Assembly (NCBI RefSeq): GCF_014656215.1
Contig: NZ_BNBZ01000028.1
Span: 1 to 64,000 of the forward strand
DNA: 64,000 bases
Origin: Streptomyces zaomyceticus
GTDB lineage: Bacteria > Actinomycetota > Actinomycetes > Streptomycetales > Streptomycetaceae
Direction of reading: 5' to 3'
A program made the translations under genes and the position numbers. Every line of letters starts with the position of its first letter. Positions within the stretch are counted from its first letter, which is position 1. Below the pieces are notes generated by a model. It searched no databases, had not been told where the DNA came from, and was given only the letters and a program-made list of their open reading frames with translations. Below, piece by piece: positions 1-9,806 of the stretch.

Positions 1-96
1 GAAACGCCCGGTTACATTCCGAACCCGGAAGCTAAGCCTTTCAGCGCCGATGGTACTGCAGGGGGGACCCTGTGGGAGAGTAGGACGCCGCCGAAC
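1..96 (+). rRNA. rrf: 5S ribosomal RNA, 3' part (5' end outside the window)
   Basis: The sequence matches the actinobacterial 5S rRNA from about nucleotide 23 to the 3' end, including the conserved CCGAACCCGGAAG and GATGGTACTGCA segments and the closing ACGCCGCCGAAC. About 20 nt of the 5' end lie outside the window. It is presumably the last gene of a 16S-23S-5S operon. The exact 3' end is inferred from the family. Confidence 0.95.
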
Positions 97-100
97 ACCC

Positions 101-176
101 GCCCTTTTAGCTCAGTCGGTAGAGCGTCTCCATGGTAAGGAGAAGGTCAACGGTTCGATTCCGTTAAAGGGCTCCA
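101..176 (+). tRNA. tRNA-Thr (anticodon GGT), CCA encoded
   Basis: A complete cloverleaf can be drawn. The acceptor stem is GCCCTTT (101-107) with AAAGGGC (166-172). The D arm is AGCTCAGTCGGTAGAGC. The anticodon stem TCTCC/GGAGA holds the loop ATGGTAA, giving anticodon GGT (reads ACC, Thr). The T loop is GGTTCGATTCC. The discriminator is T173 and CCA is encoded at 174-176. It starts about 4 nt after the 5S rRNA end, so it is probably cotranscribed with the rRNA operon. Confidence 0.95.
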
Positions 177-182
177 AGTAAG

Positions 183-213
183 AAGGCCCCCGCCTTGTGG
201 CGGGGGCCTTTTT
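183..213 (+). terminator. Rho-independent terminator of the rrn/tRNA-Thr transcript
   Basis: An AAGGCCCCCGCC arm and its complement GGCGGGGGCCTT close a TTGT loop, followed by further T residues. This is a strong intrinsic terminator about 7 nt after the tRNA CCA end. Confidence 0.9.
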
Positions 214-238
214 GCGTTCCCGGACGGCCGGGCAACGG

Positions 239-266
239 CCGGCGGTCCCCTTTCGGGGACCGCCGG
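239..266 (-). terminator. Hairpin terminator downstream of osaC
   Basis: A perfect 12-bp stem (CCGGCGGTCCCC with GGGGACCGCCGG) around a TTTC loop lies just past the osaC stop. It has no T-tract, which is common for Streptomyces terminators. It may serve transcripts from both sides. Confidence 0.65.
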
Positions 267-271
267 GATCG

Positions 272-2917
<2,646 letters not shown>

Positions 2918-3186
2918 GCTCGGTCTGTCCCTCCCACTGCCCGGTGGTCGTGCGCGCACCACACCGCCCCCGCCGGGCGGACCGGGGCGGTTGGACAGCC
3001 GGAAGCCAGGTTACTTACCTTCGCTGTCCGAGCGGATGCCGGTCATCGCTGAATCCGTCCCCAGGGGGTAGGGACGCTGTACGAAGCTGCCGAACTGTTA
3101 TCGCCTGGTTCGGTCGCGGTGAAACACTGGGCAGGCTACCGGCGGAAGCCGGAGCGGTACGGTCGACCCCTTTCGGGAGGGACACG

Positions 3187-6100
3187 GTGGAACCTGGCAC
3201 GGCGGCGCGTCGCGGCGGAGGCAGCGGTACGCGCACGAGGGGCGGGCGTTCCCGTGGGGGGACGGTGCAGGTGGACTCGGCGGCGCTGGAGCGTCTGCTG
3301 GGTGCGCTGGTGTCGATGCGGGACGGAAACCTCCGCAGGCGGCTGACGGTGTCCGGTGACGGGGTCATGGCGGAGATCTCCGCCGTGTTCAACGAGGTCG
3401 CCGACCGGCAGATGCATGTGACGGGGGAGCTGTCGCGGGTCCGCCGGGTGGTGGGGCGTGAGGGCAAGCTGTCCGAGCGTCTGGAGGCGGGGGCCGTCGA
3501 AGGAGCGTGGGCGGCGGCGATCGAAGCCGCGAACGCGCTCGTCGACGATCTGGCGCGGCCCGTGTCCGAGGTGGGCCGGGTGCTGTCGGCGGTGGCCGAG
3601 GGCGATCTGGACCAGCGGATGGATCTGCGTTCGGAGGGTGCCGACGGGGCGGTGCGGCCGCTGCGCGGGGAGTTCCTGAAGGTCGCGCGTACCGCCAACA
3701 ACCTCGTGGACCAGCTGTCGGTGTTCGCCTCCGAGGTGACCAGGGTCGCCGTCGAGGTGGGTACGGACGGCAAGCTGGGCGGGCAGGCGCAGGTGCGCGG
3801 GGTCTCCGGTTCGTGGAAGGACCTCACCGACTCCGTCAACACGATGGCGAACCGGCTGACGGCCCAGGTGCGGGACATCGCGCTGGTGACGACGGCGGTC
3901 GCGGACGGTGATCTGTCGCAGAAGGTCACGGCGAACGTCGCCGGCGAGATGCTGGAGCTGAAGAACACCGTCAACCGGATGGTGGACCAGCTGTCGTCGT
4001 TCTCCTCCGAGGTGACCCGGGTCGCCCGCGAGGTGGGTACCGAGGGCGAGCTCGGCGGCCAGGCCGAGGTGGCCGGCGTCGCCGGTGTGTGGAAGGACCT
4101 CACCGACTCCGTCAACACGATGGCCGGCAACCTGACGAACCAGGTGCGGGGCATCGCCGAGGTCACGACGGCGGTCGCCAACGGTGATCTGTCGCAGAAG
4201 GTACGGGTGTCGGCGCGCGGTGAGATCGCGCAGCTGGCGGACACCATCAACCAGATGACGAAGACGCTGCGGATCTTCGCCGACGAGGTGACCCGGGTGT
4301 CCGGCGAGGTCGGCGCGGAGGGTCTGCTCGGTGGTCAGGCGCAGGTGCCGGGGGCGGCGGGGACCTGGAAGGACCTCACCGACTCCGTCAACACCGTCTT
4401 CCGGAACATCACCACGCAGGTGCGGGACATCGCGCAGGTGACGACGGCGGTCGCCAACGGTGACCTGTCGCAGAAGGTCACGGTCGACGTGGCCGGCGAG
4501 ATGCTGGAGCTGAAGAACACCGTCAACACGATGGTCGACCAGCTGTCGGCCTTCGGTTCCGAGGTGACCCGGGTGGCCCGGGAGGTCGGTGTCGAGGGTC
4601 TCCTCGGCGGTCAGGCCGAGGTGCCGGGGGCCGCGGGAACGTGGAAGGACCTCACCGACTCGGTGAACACGGCCTTCCGCAACCTGACCGGCCAGGTGCG
4701 GGACATCGCGCAGGTGACGACGGCGGTCGCCAACGGCGATCTGTCGCAGAAGGTCACGGTCGACGTGGCCGGCGAGATGCTGGAGCTGAAGAACACCGTC
4801 AACACGATGGTGTCGCAGCTGTCGTCGTTCGCGGACCAGGTGACCCGGATGGCCCGGGACGTGGGCACGGAGGGCCGCCTCGGCGGTCAGGCGCGGGTGG
4901 ACGGTGTCTCGGGGCGCTGGCGGGAGCTCACCGACTCGGTGAACTTCATGGCCGGCAACCTGACCTCGCAGGTGCGGCAGATCGCGCAGGTGACGACGGC
5001 CGTGGCCCGGGGCGATCTGTCGCAGAAGATCGACGTGGACGCGCGGGGCGAGATCCTGGAGCTGAAGAACACCATCAACACGATGGTCGACCAGCTCTCC
5101 GCCTTCGCCGACCAGGTGACCCGGGTGGCCCGCGAGGTGGGCACCGACGGGCGGCTCGGCGGTCAGGCGCAGGTGCCGGGTGTGGCCGGCGTGTGGCGTG
5201 ATCTGACGGATTCGGTGAACGGCATGGCCGGGAACCTGACCACTCAGGTGCGTAACATCGCGCAGGTCGCCACGGCGGTCGCCCGGGGTGACCTGTCGCA
5301 GAAGATCGACGTGGACGCGCGGGGCGAGATCCTGGAGCTGAAGAACACCCTCAACACGATGGTGGACCAGCTCTCCAACTTCGCCGAGCAGGTGACCCGG
5401 GTGGCCCGCGAGGTGGGCACCGAGGGCATCCTCGGCGGTCAGGCCGAGGTGCAGGGTGTCTCCGGCACCTGGAAGGACCTCACCCAGTCCGTGAACTTCA
5501 TGGCGAACAACCTCACCATCCAGGTGCGGAACATCGCCGAGGTCACGACGGCCGTCGCCAAGGGTGACCTGTCGAAGAAGATCACCGTCGACGCCCGGGG
5601 CGAGATCCTGGAGCTGGTGACGACCGTCAACACGATGGTCGACCAGCTGTCGAACTTCGCGGACGAGGTCACGCGGGTGGCCCGCGAGGTGGGTACGGAG
5701 GGCATCCTTGGCGGCCAGGCCCGGGTGCGGGGCGTCACCGGCACCTGGAAGGACCTCAGCGACAACGTCAACTTGATGGCCAACAACCTGACCAGTCAGG
5801 TGCGGAACATCTCCCGGGTCTCCGCGGCGGTGGCCAACGGCGATCTGACGAAGAAGGTGACGGTCGAGGCGCGCGGCGAGGTCGCCGAGCTCGCCGAGAC
5901 CGTCAACACGATGGTGACGACCCTGTCGTCCTTCGCGGACGAGGTCACGCGGGTGGCCCGCGAGGTGGGTACGGAGGGCGAACTGGGCGGCCAGGCCCGG
6001 GTGCCGGGAGTCTCGGGCACCTGGAAGGACCTCACCGAGTCGGTGAACTCGATGGCCTCCAACCTGACCGGTCAGGTGCGTCAGATCGCGGCCGTCACCA

Positions 6101-8670
6101 CCGCCATCGCCAAGGGCGATCTCACCAAGAAGATCGACATCGACGCGCGGGGTGAGATCCAGGAGCTGAAGAACACCATCAACACGATGGTCGACCAGCT
6201 CTCCAACTTCGCCGAGGAGGTCACGCGGGTGGCCCGCGAGGTGGGTACGGAGGGCATCCTCGGCGGCCAGGCCCGCGTCCGGGACGTCGACGGCACCTGG
6301 CGGGACCTGACCGAGTCCGTGAACGAGATGGCCGGGAACCTGACCCGCCAGGTGCGGGCCATCGCGGCCGTCGCCACGGCGGTCACCCGGGGCGACCTCA
6401 ACCTCAAGATCGACGGTGTCGACGCGGCGGGCGAGATCCAGGCCCTCCAGGACAACATCAACACGATGATCGCCAACCTGCGCGACACCACCCTGGCCAA
6501 TGAGGAGCAGGACTGGCTCAAGGGCAACCTGGCCCGGATCTCCGGCCTCATGCAGGGCCGGCGGGACCTGGACGACGTCGCCTCGCTCATCATGAGCGAG
6601 CTGACGCCGGTGGTCTCGGCCCAGCACGGCGCGTTCTTCGTGGCGATGCCGACCGGCTCCGCCCACAGCGACGCCGAACTCGTCGGTGAGGGCGACGGCT
6701 CGTACGAGCTGCGGATGCGCGGGAGTTACGGGTACTCCGCCGGTTCCATGCCGACCTCGTTCCGTCCCGGCGAGACCCTCATCGGGACGGCGGCCGACGA
6801 GAAGCGGACCATCCAGCTCAATGTGCCGCCGGGCTATCTGAAGATCTCCTCCGGGCTCGGCGAGGCCGCGCCCGCGCATGTGATCGTGCTTCCGGTGCTC
6901 TTCGAGGGCAAGGTCCTCGGTGTGATCGAGCTGGCGTCGTTCCAGCCGTTCACGCAGATCCAGCGGGACTTCCTCAACCAGCTCGCCGAGCTGATCGCCA
7001 CCACGGTGAACACGATCAGCGTCAACACCAAGACCGAGGTTCTGCTCCAGCAGTCGCAGGAACTCACCGAGCAGCTCAAGGAGCGCTCGGCCGAGCTGGA
7101 ACACCGGCAGAAGGAGCTCCAGGGCTCCAACCTGGAGCTGGAGGAGAAGGCCGAGCTGCTCGCCCGGCAGAACCGCGACATCGAGGTGAAGAACACCGAG
7201 ATCGAGGAGGCCCGGCAGGTGCTGGAGGAGCGGGCCGAACAGCTCGCCGTCTCCATGCGCTACAAGTCCGAGTTCCTCGCCAACATGTCGCACGAGCTGC
7301 GGACCCCGCTCAACTCCCTGCTGATCCTGGCCAAGTTGCTCGCCGACAACGCCGAGACCAACTTGACGCCCAAGCAGGTCGAGTTCGCGGAGACCATCCA
7401 CGGCGCGGGTTCGGACCTGCTCCAGCTGATCAACGACATCCTCGACCTGTCCAAGGTCGAGGCGGGCAAGATGGACGTCTCGCCGACCAGGATCGCGCTC
7501 GTCCAGCTCGTCGACTACGTGGAGGCGACCTTCCGGCCGCTCACGGCGGAGAAGGGGCTCGACTTCTCGGTGCGGGTCTCGCCCGAGCTGCCGGCCACGC
7601 TCCACACCGACGAGCAGCGACTGCTCCAGGTGCTGCGCAACCTTCTGTCCAACGCGGTGAAGTTCACCGACACGGGCGCGGTCGAGCTGGTGATCCGGCC
7701 CTCCGGCGCGGATGTGCCGCAGTCGATCCGGGAGCAGCTCCTTGAGGCCGGTTCGCTGCGCGATCCGGAGGCCGATCTGATCGCGTTCTCGGTCACCGAC
7801 ACCGGGATCGGGATCGCGGCGAGCAAGATGCGGGTCATCTTCGAGGCGTTCAAGCAGGCCGACGGCACGACCAGCCGGAAGTACGGGGGTACGGGTCTGG
7901 GTCTTTCGATCAGCCGGGAGATCGCGCGGCTGCTCGGCGGCGAGATCTTCGCGGCGAGCGAGCCGGGCCGTGGTTCCACGTTCACCCTCTATCTGCCGCT
8001 GAGCCCGACCGAGCTTCCGGTGGGCGCCTACGGGCAGGAGTCGCAGGACGTCGACGACCCGCAGCAGGGCATCGAGGGGTCGGCCGCGGCCGTCCACCCC
8101 TTCCCGCACTTCCCGCCGCCGCCCGTGCGGACGGAGGCGCGGTCCGGGGCCGGGGCGCTGTTCAGGCACCGGCGGAAGGCCGCGGCGGAGTCGACCGGGG
8201 CGCGGACCGCTGCGCCGGGGCAGCCGGGCCAGCAGGTCGCGGCGGACCGGGTCGAGCCGGAGGCGGAGCCCGCGCCGCGCCGTACCTTCGGCTTCTCCGG
8301 CGAGAAGGTGCTGATCGTCGACGACGACATCCGTAACGTCTTCGCCCTCACCAGCGTCCTGGAGCAGCACGGGCTCGCGGTGCTGTACGCGGAGAACGGG
8401 CGGGAGGGCATCGAAGTCCTGGAGCAGCACGACGATGTGACGATCGTCCTGATGGATATCATGATGCCGGAGATGGACGGTTACGCGACGACGACCGCGA
8501 TCCGGCGCATGCCGCAGTTCGCGGGGCTGCCGATCATCGCTCTGACGGCGAAGGCGATGAAGGGCGACCGGGAGAAGGCCATCGAGTCCGGTGCCTCGGA
8601 CTATGTGACCAAGCCGGTCGACCCCGATCACCTGCTGTCCGTCATGGAGCAGTGGATGCGGGGGGAGTGA
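3187..8670 (+). CDS. osaA: OsaA-type hybrid histidine kinase with giant HAMP array
   Basis: Predicted 1827-aa hybrid sensor kinase without obvious membrane segments. A HAMP array spans roughly residues 30-1100, built on a 92-residue unit that contains GGQA ten times at a regular spacing. A GAF domain follows (about 1116-1276), then a Glu/Arg-rich coiled coil (to about 1355), HisKA with phospho-acceptor His1369 in SHELRTPLN, HATPase_c (about 1480-1610), a Pro/Ala linker and a receiver with Asp1757. The start is GTG 3187, 5 nt after GGGAGG; in-frame codons upstream lack a ribosome site. In S. coelicolor osaA with osaB governs osmoadaptation. The DNA of the repeats is nearly identical, so unit number could vary between strains or be mis-assembled. 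Confidence 0.9.
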   Translation: MEPGTAARRGGGSGTRTRGGRSRGGTVQVDSAALERLLGALVSMRDGNLRRRLTVSGDGVMAEISAVFNEVADRQMHVTGELSRVRRVVGREGKLSERLEAGAVEGAWAAAIEAANALVDDLARPVSEVGRVLSAVAEGDLDQRMDLRSEGADGAVRPLRGEFLKVARTANNLVDQLSVFASEVTRVAVEVGTDGKLGGQAQVRGVSGSWKDLTDSVNTMANRLTAQVRDIALVTTAVADGDLSQKVTANVAGEMLELKNTVNRMVDQLSSFSSEVTRVAREVGTEGELGGQAEVAGVAGVWKDLTDSVNTMAGNLTNQVRGIAEVTTAVANGDLSQKVRVSARGEIAQLADTINQMTKTLRIFADEVTRVSGEVGAEGLLGGQAQVPGAAGTWKDLTDSVNTVFRNITTQVRDIAQVTTAVANGDLSQKVTVDVAGEMLELKNTVNTMVDQLSAFGSEVTRVAREVGVEGLLGGQAEVPGAAGTWKDLTDSVNTAFRNLTGQVRDIAQVTTAVANGDLSQKVTVDVAGEMLELKNTVNTMVSQLSSFADQVTRMARDVGTEGRLGGQARVDGVSGRWRELTDSVNFMAGNLTSQVRQIAQVTTAVARGDLSQKIDVDARGEILELKNTINTMVDQLSAFADQVTRVAREVGTDGRLGGQAQVPGVAGVWRDLTDSVNGMAGNLTTQVRNIAQVATAVARGDLSQKIDVDARGEILELKNTLNTMVDQLSNFAEQVTRVAREVGTEGILGGQAEVQGVSGTWKDLTQSVNFMANNLTIQVRNIAEVTTAVAKGDLSKKITVDARGEILELVTTVNTMVDQLSNFADEVTRVAREVGTEGILGGQARVRGVTGTWKDLSDNVNLMANNLTSQVRNISRVSAAVANGDLTKKVTVEARGEVAELAETVNTMVTTLSSFADEVTRVAREVGTEGELGGQARVPGVSGTWKDLTESVNSMASNLTGQVRQIAAVTTAIAKGDLTKKIDIDARGEIQELKNTINTMVDQLSNFAEEVTRVAREVGTEGILGGQARVRDVDGTWRDLTESVNEMAGNLTRQVRAIAAVATAVTRGDLNLKIDGVDAAGEIQALQDNINTMIANLRDTTLANEEQDWLKGNLARISGLMQGRRDLDDVASLIMSELTPVVSAQHGAFFVAMPTGSAHSDAELVGEGDGSYELRMRGSYGYSAGSMPTSFRPGETLIGTAADEKRTIQLNVPPGYLKISSGLGEAAPAHVIVLPVLFEGKVLGVIELASFQPFTQIQRDFLNQLAELIATTVNTISVNTKTEVLLQQSQELTEQLKERSAELEHRQKELQGSNLELEEKAELLARQNRDIEVKNTEIEEARQVLEERAEQLAVSMRYKSEFLANMSHELRTPLNSLLILAKLLADNAETNLTPKQVEFAETIHGAGSDLLQLINDILDLSKVEAGKMDVSPTRIALVQLVDYVEATFRPLTAEKGLDFSVRVSPELPATLHTDEQRLLQVLRNLLSNAVKFTDTGAVELVIRPSGADVPQSIREQLLEAGSLRDPEADLIAFSVTDTGIGIAASKMRVIFEAFKQADGTTSRKYGGTGLGLSISREIARLLGGEIFAASEPGRGSTFTLYLPLSPTELPVGAYGQESQDVDDPQQGIEGSAAAVHPFPHFPPPPVRTEARSGAGALFRHRRKAAAESTGARTAAPGQPGQQVAADRVEPEAEPAPRRTFGFSGEKVLIVDDDIRNVFALTSVLEQHGLAVLYAENGREGIEVLEQHDDVTIVLMDIMMPEMDGYATTTAIRRMPQFAGLPIIALTAKAMKGDREKAIESGASDYVTKPVDPDHLLSVMEQWMRGE
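3290..6480 (+). repeat. 276-bp in-frame tandem repeats (HAMP array of osaA)
   Basis: The segment encodes about twelve GDL-type HAMP halves, and the GGQA block recurs ten times from about 3778 to 6265, a mean spacing of 276 bp (92 codons). Phrases such as GACCTCACCGACTCCGT and GAGATGCTGGAGCTGAAGAA recur almost unchanged, so the repetition is visible in the DNA as well as in the protein. Confidence 0.9.
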
Positions 8671-8995
8671 CCGTTCGGCGGGCCCGTGGCGAGGGGGTGA
8701 CTCAGCTCCACGGGCCCGTCCCGGGGTGTTCCACGGGCCCGGGGCCCTCTCTGACGGGCTGTCGCCAGGGGGGTGTGAGAGGGCGGGATACGGGGAACCT
8801 TCTGGTCTCCCACCGCGTTTCCGGTACGTGCACAGTGACATCGCGGTGACAGGGTGTGGCGACGGGCGGGGTGCGGCTACGATGACCGGCACAAGGACGG
8901 ACGGCGTCAGGGAGTCGTCTTCTGGGGCGGCGCCCGGTGCCACCCCCGGTTTCGACAGCCGGGGAGAACCGTTGCCGGGGCGAGGAGGACGGGGC
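8671..8995 (+). other. osaA-osaB intergenic region with inverted repeats
   Basis: No gene is seen in these 325 bases. GGGCCCGTGG at 8680-8689 is the exact complement of CCACGGGCCC at 8708-8717 and again at 8731-8740, so alternative hairpins can form just after the osaA stop (terminator or attenuator). TACGAT at 8878-8883 is a possible -10 for osaB. Both readings are inference. Confidence 0.5.
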
Positions 8996-9670
8996 ATGGT
9001 GCAGAAGGCCAAGATCCTCCTGGTCGATGACCGGCCGGAGAATCTGCTGGCGCTGGAGGCCATTCTCTCCGCGCTCGATCAGACGCTGGTGCGGGCATCG
9101 TCCGGGGAGGAAGCGCTCAAGGCGCTGTTGACGGACGACTTCGCGGTCATCCTGCTGGACGTCCAGATGCCGGGGATGGACGGATTCGAGACCGCCGCGC
9201 ACATCAAGCGGCGCGAGCGGACCCGGGACATTCCGATCATCTTCCTGACCGCCATCAACCATGGTCCCCACCACACCTTCCGTGGGTACGCGGCCGGGGC
9301 GGTCGACTACATCTCGAAGCCGTTCGACCCGTGGGTGCTGCGCGCCAAGGTCTCCGTCTTCGTTGAGCTGTACATGAAGAACTGCAAGCTGCGCGAGCAG
9401 GCCGCGCTGCTGCGACTGCAGTTGGAGGGCGGCGGCGAGGGCGGCCAGGGCAAGGAGTCCGCCGGTCTGCTCGCCGAACTCTCGGCGCGGCTCGCGGCGG
9501 TCGAGGAGCAGGCGGAGGCGCTGTCCAAGCAGCTCGACGACGACTCCGCCGACGCGGCGGCCGTCGCCACCGCCGCGCATCTGGAGCGCAAGCTGACCGG
9601 GCTGCGACGCGCCCTGGACGCCCTGGAGCCGGGTACCGGCGCCGCGCCCACCCTGCCCGCCCAGGGCTGA
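8996..9670 (+). CDS. osaB: OsaB-type response regulator
   Basis: 224 aa. The N-terminal receiver domain (residues 4-120) has the acidic pair D11-D12, phosphorylation site D55 in LLDVQMPGMDG, and the conserved Lys in ISKPFDP. The rest (about 135-215) is a Leu/Ala/Glu-rich coiled coil with no DNA-binding domain, so the output is probably protein-protein contact. The ATG has GAGGAGG about 7 nt upstream. It follows osaA in the same direction with its own likely promoter. The S. coelicolor homologue is needed for aerial growth under high osmolarity and affects antibiotic production (recalled). Confidence 0.9.
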   Translation: MVQKAKILLVDDRPENLLALEAILSALDQTLVRASSGEEALKALLTDDFAVILLDVQMPGMDGFETAAHIKRRERTRDIPIIFLTAINHGPHHTFRGYAAGAVDYISKPFDPWVLRAKVSVFVELYMKNCKLREQAALLRLQLEGGGEGGQGKESAGLLAELSARLAAVEEQAEALSKQLDDDSADAAAVATAAHLERKLTGLRRALDALEPGTGAAPTLPAQG

Positions 9671-9806
9671 CGTTTCGTCACCGACGGTTCGGGGCCGTCC
9701 TGATCCGGTGGAAACCGCGTGATACGGCGTCAGCCCTGCGCCCCGGCAGGGGCGACACGAACGGGTGAGGCGGACAGCCGCTCCCCACACCGGTAACCTC
9801 GGCATC

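Noticed and set aside
2944..3186. Extended N-terminus of osaA from an earlier in-frame codon
   Set aside because: The extra 81 residues are Arg/Gly/Pro-rich, lie in the divergent promoter region, and lack a ribosome site; GTG 3187 has GGGAGG 5 nt upstream.
3136..9063. 1975-codon frame on the minus strand across osaA
   Set aside because: It is the shadow of the repeated osaA coding sequence; its composition (Arg/His/Gly/Asp-rich repeats) has no protein-like signature.
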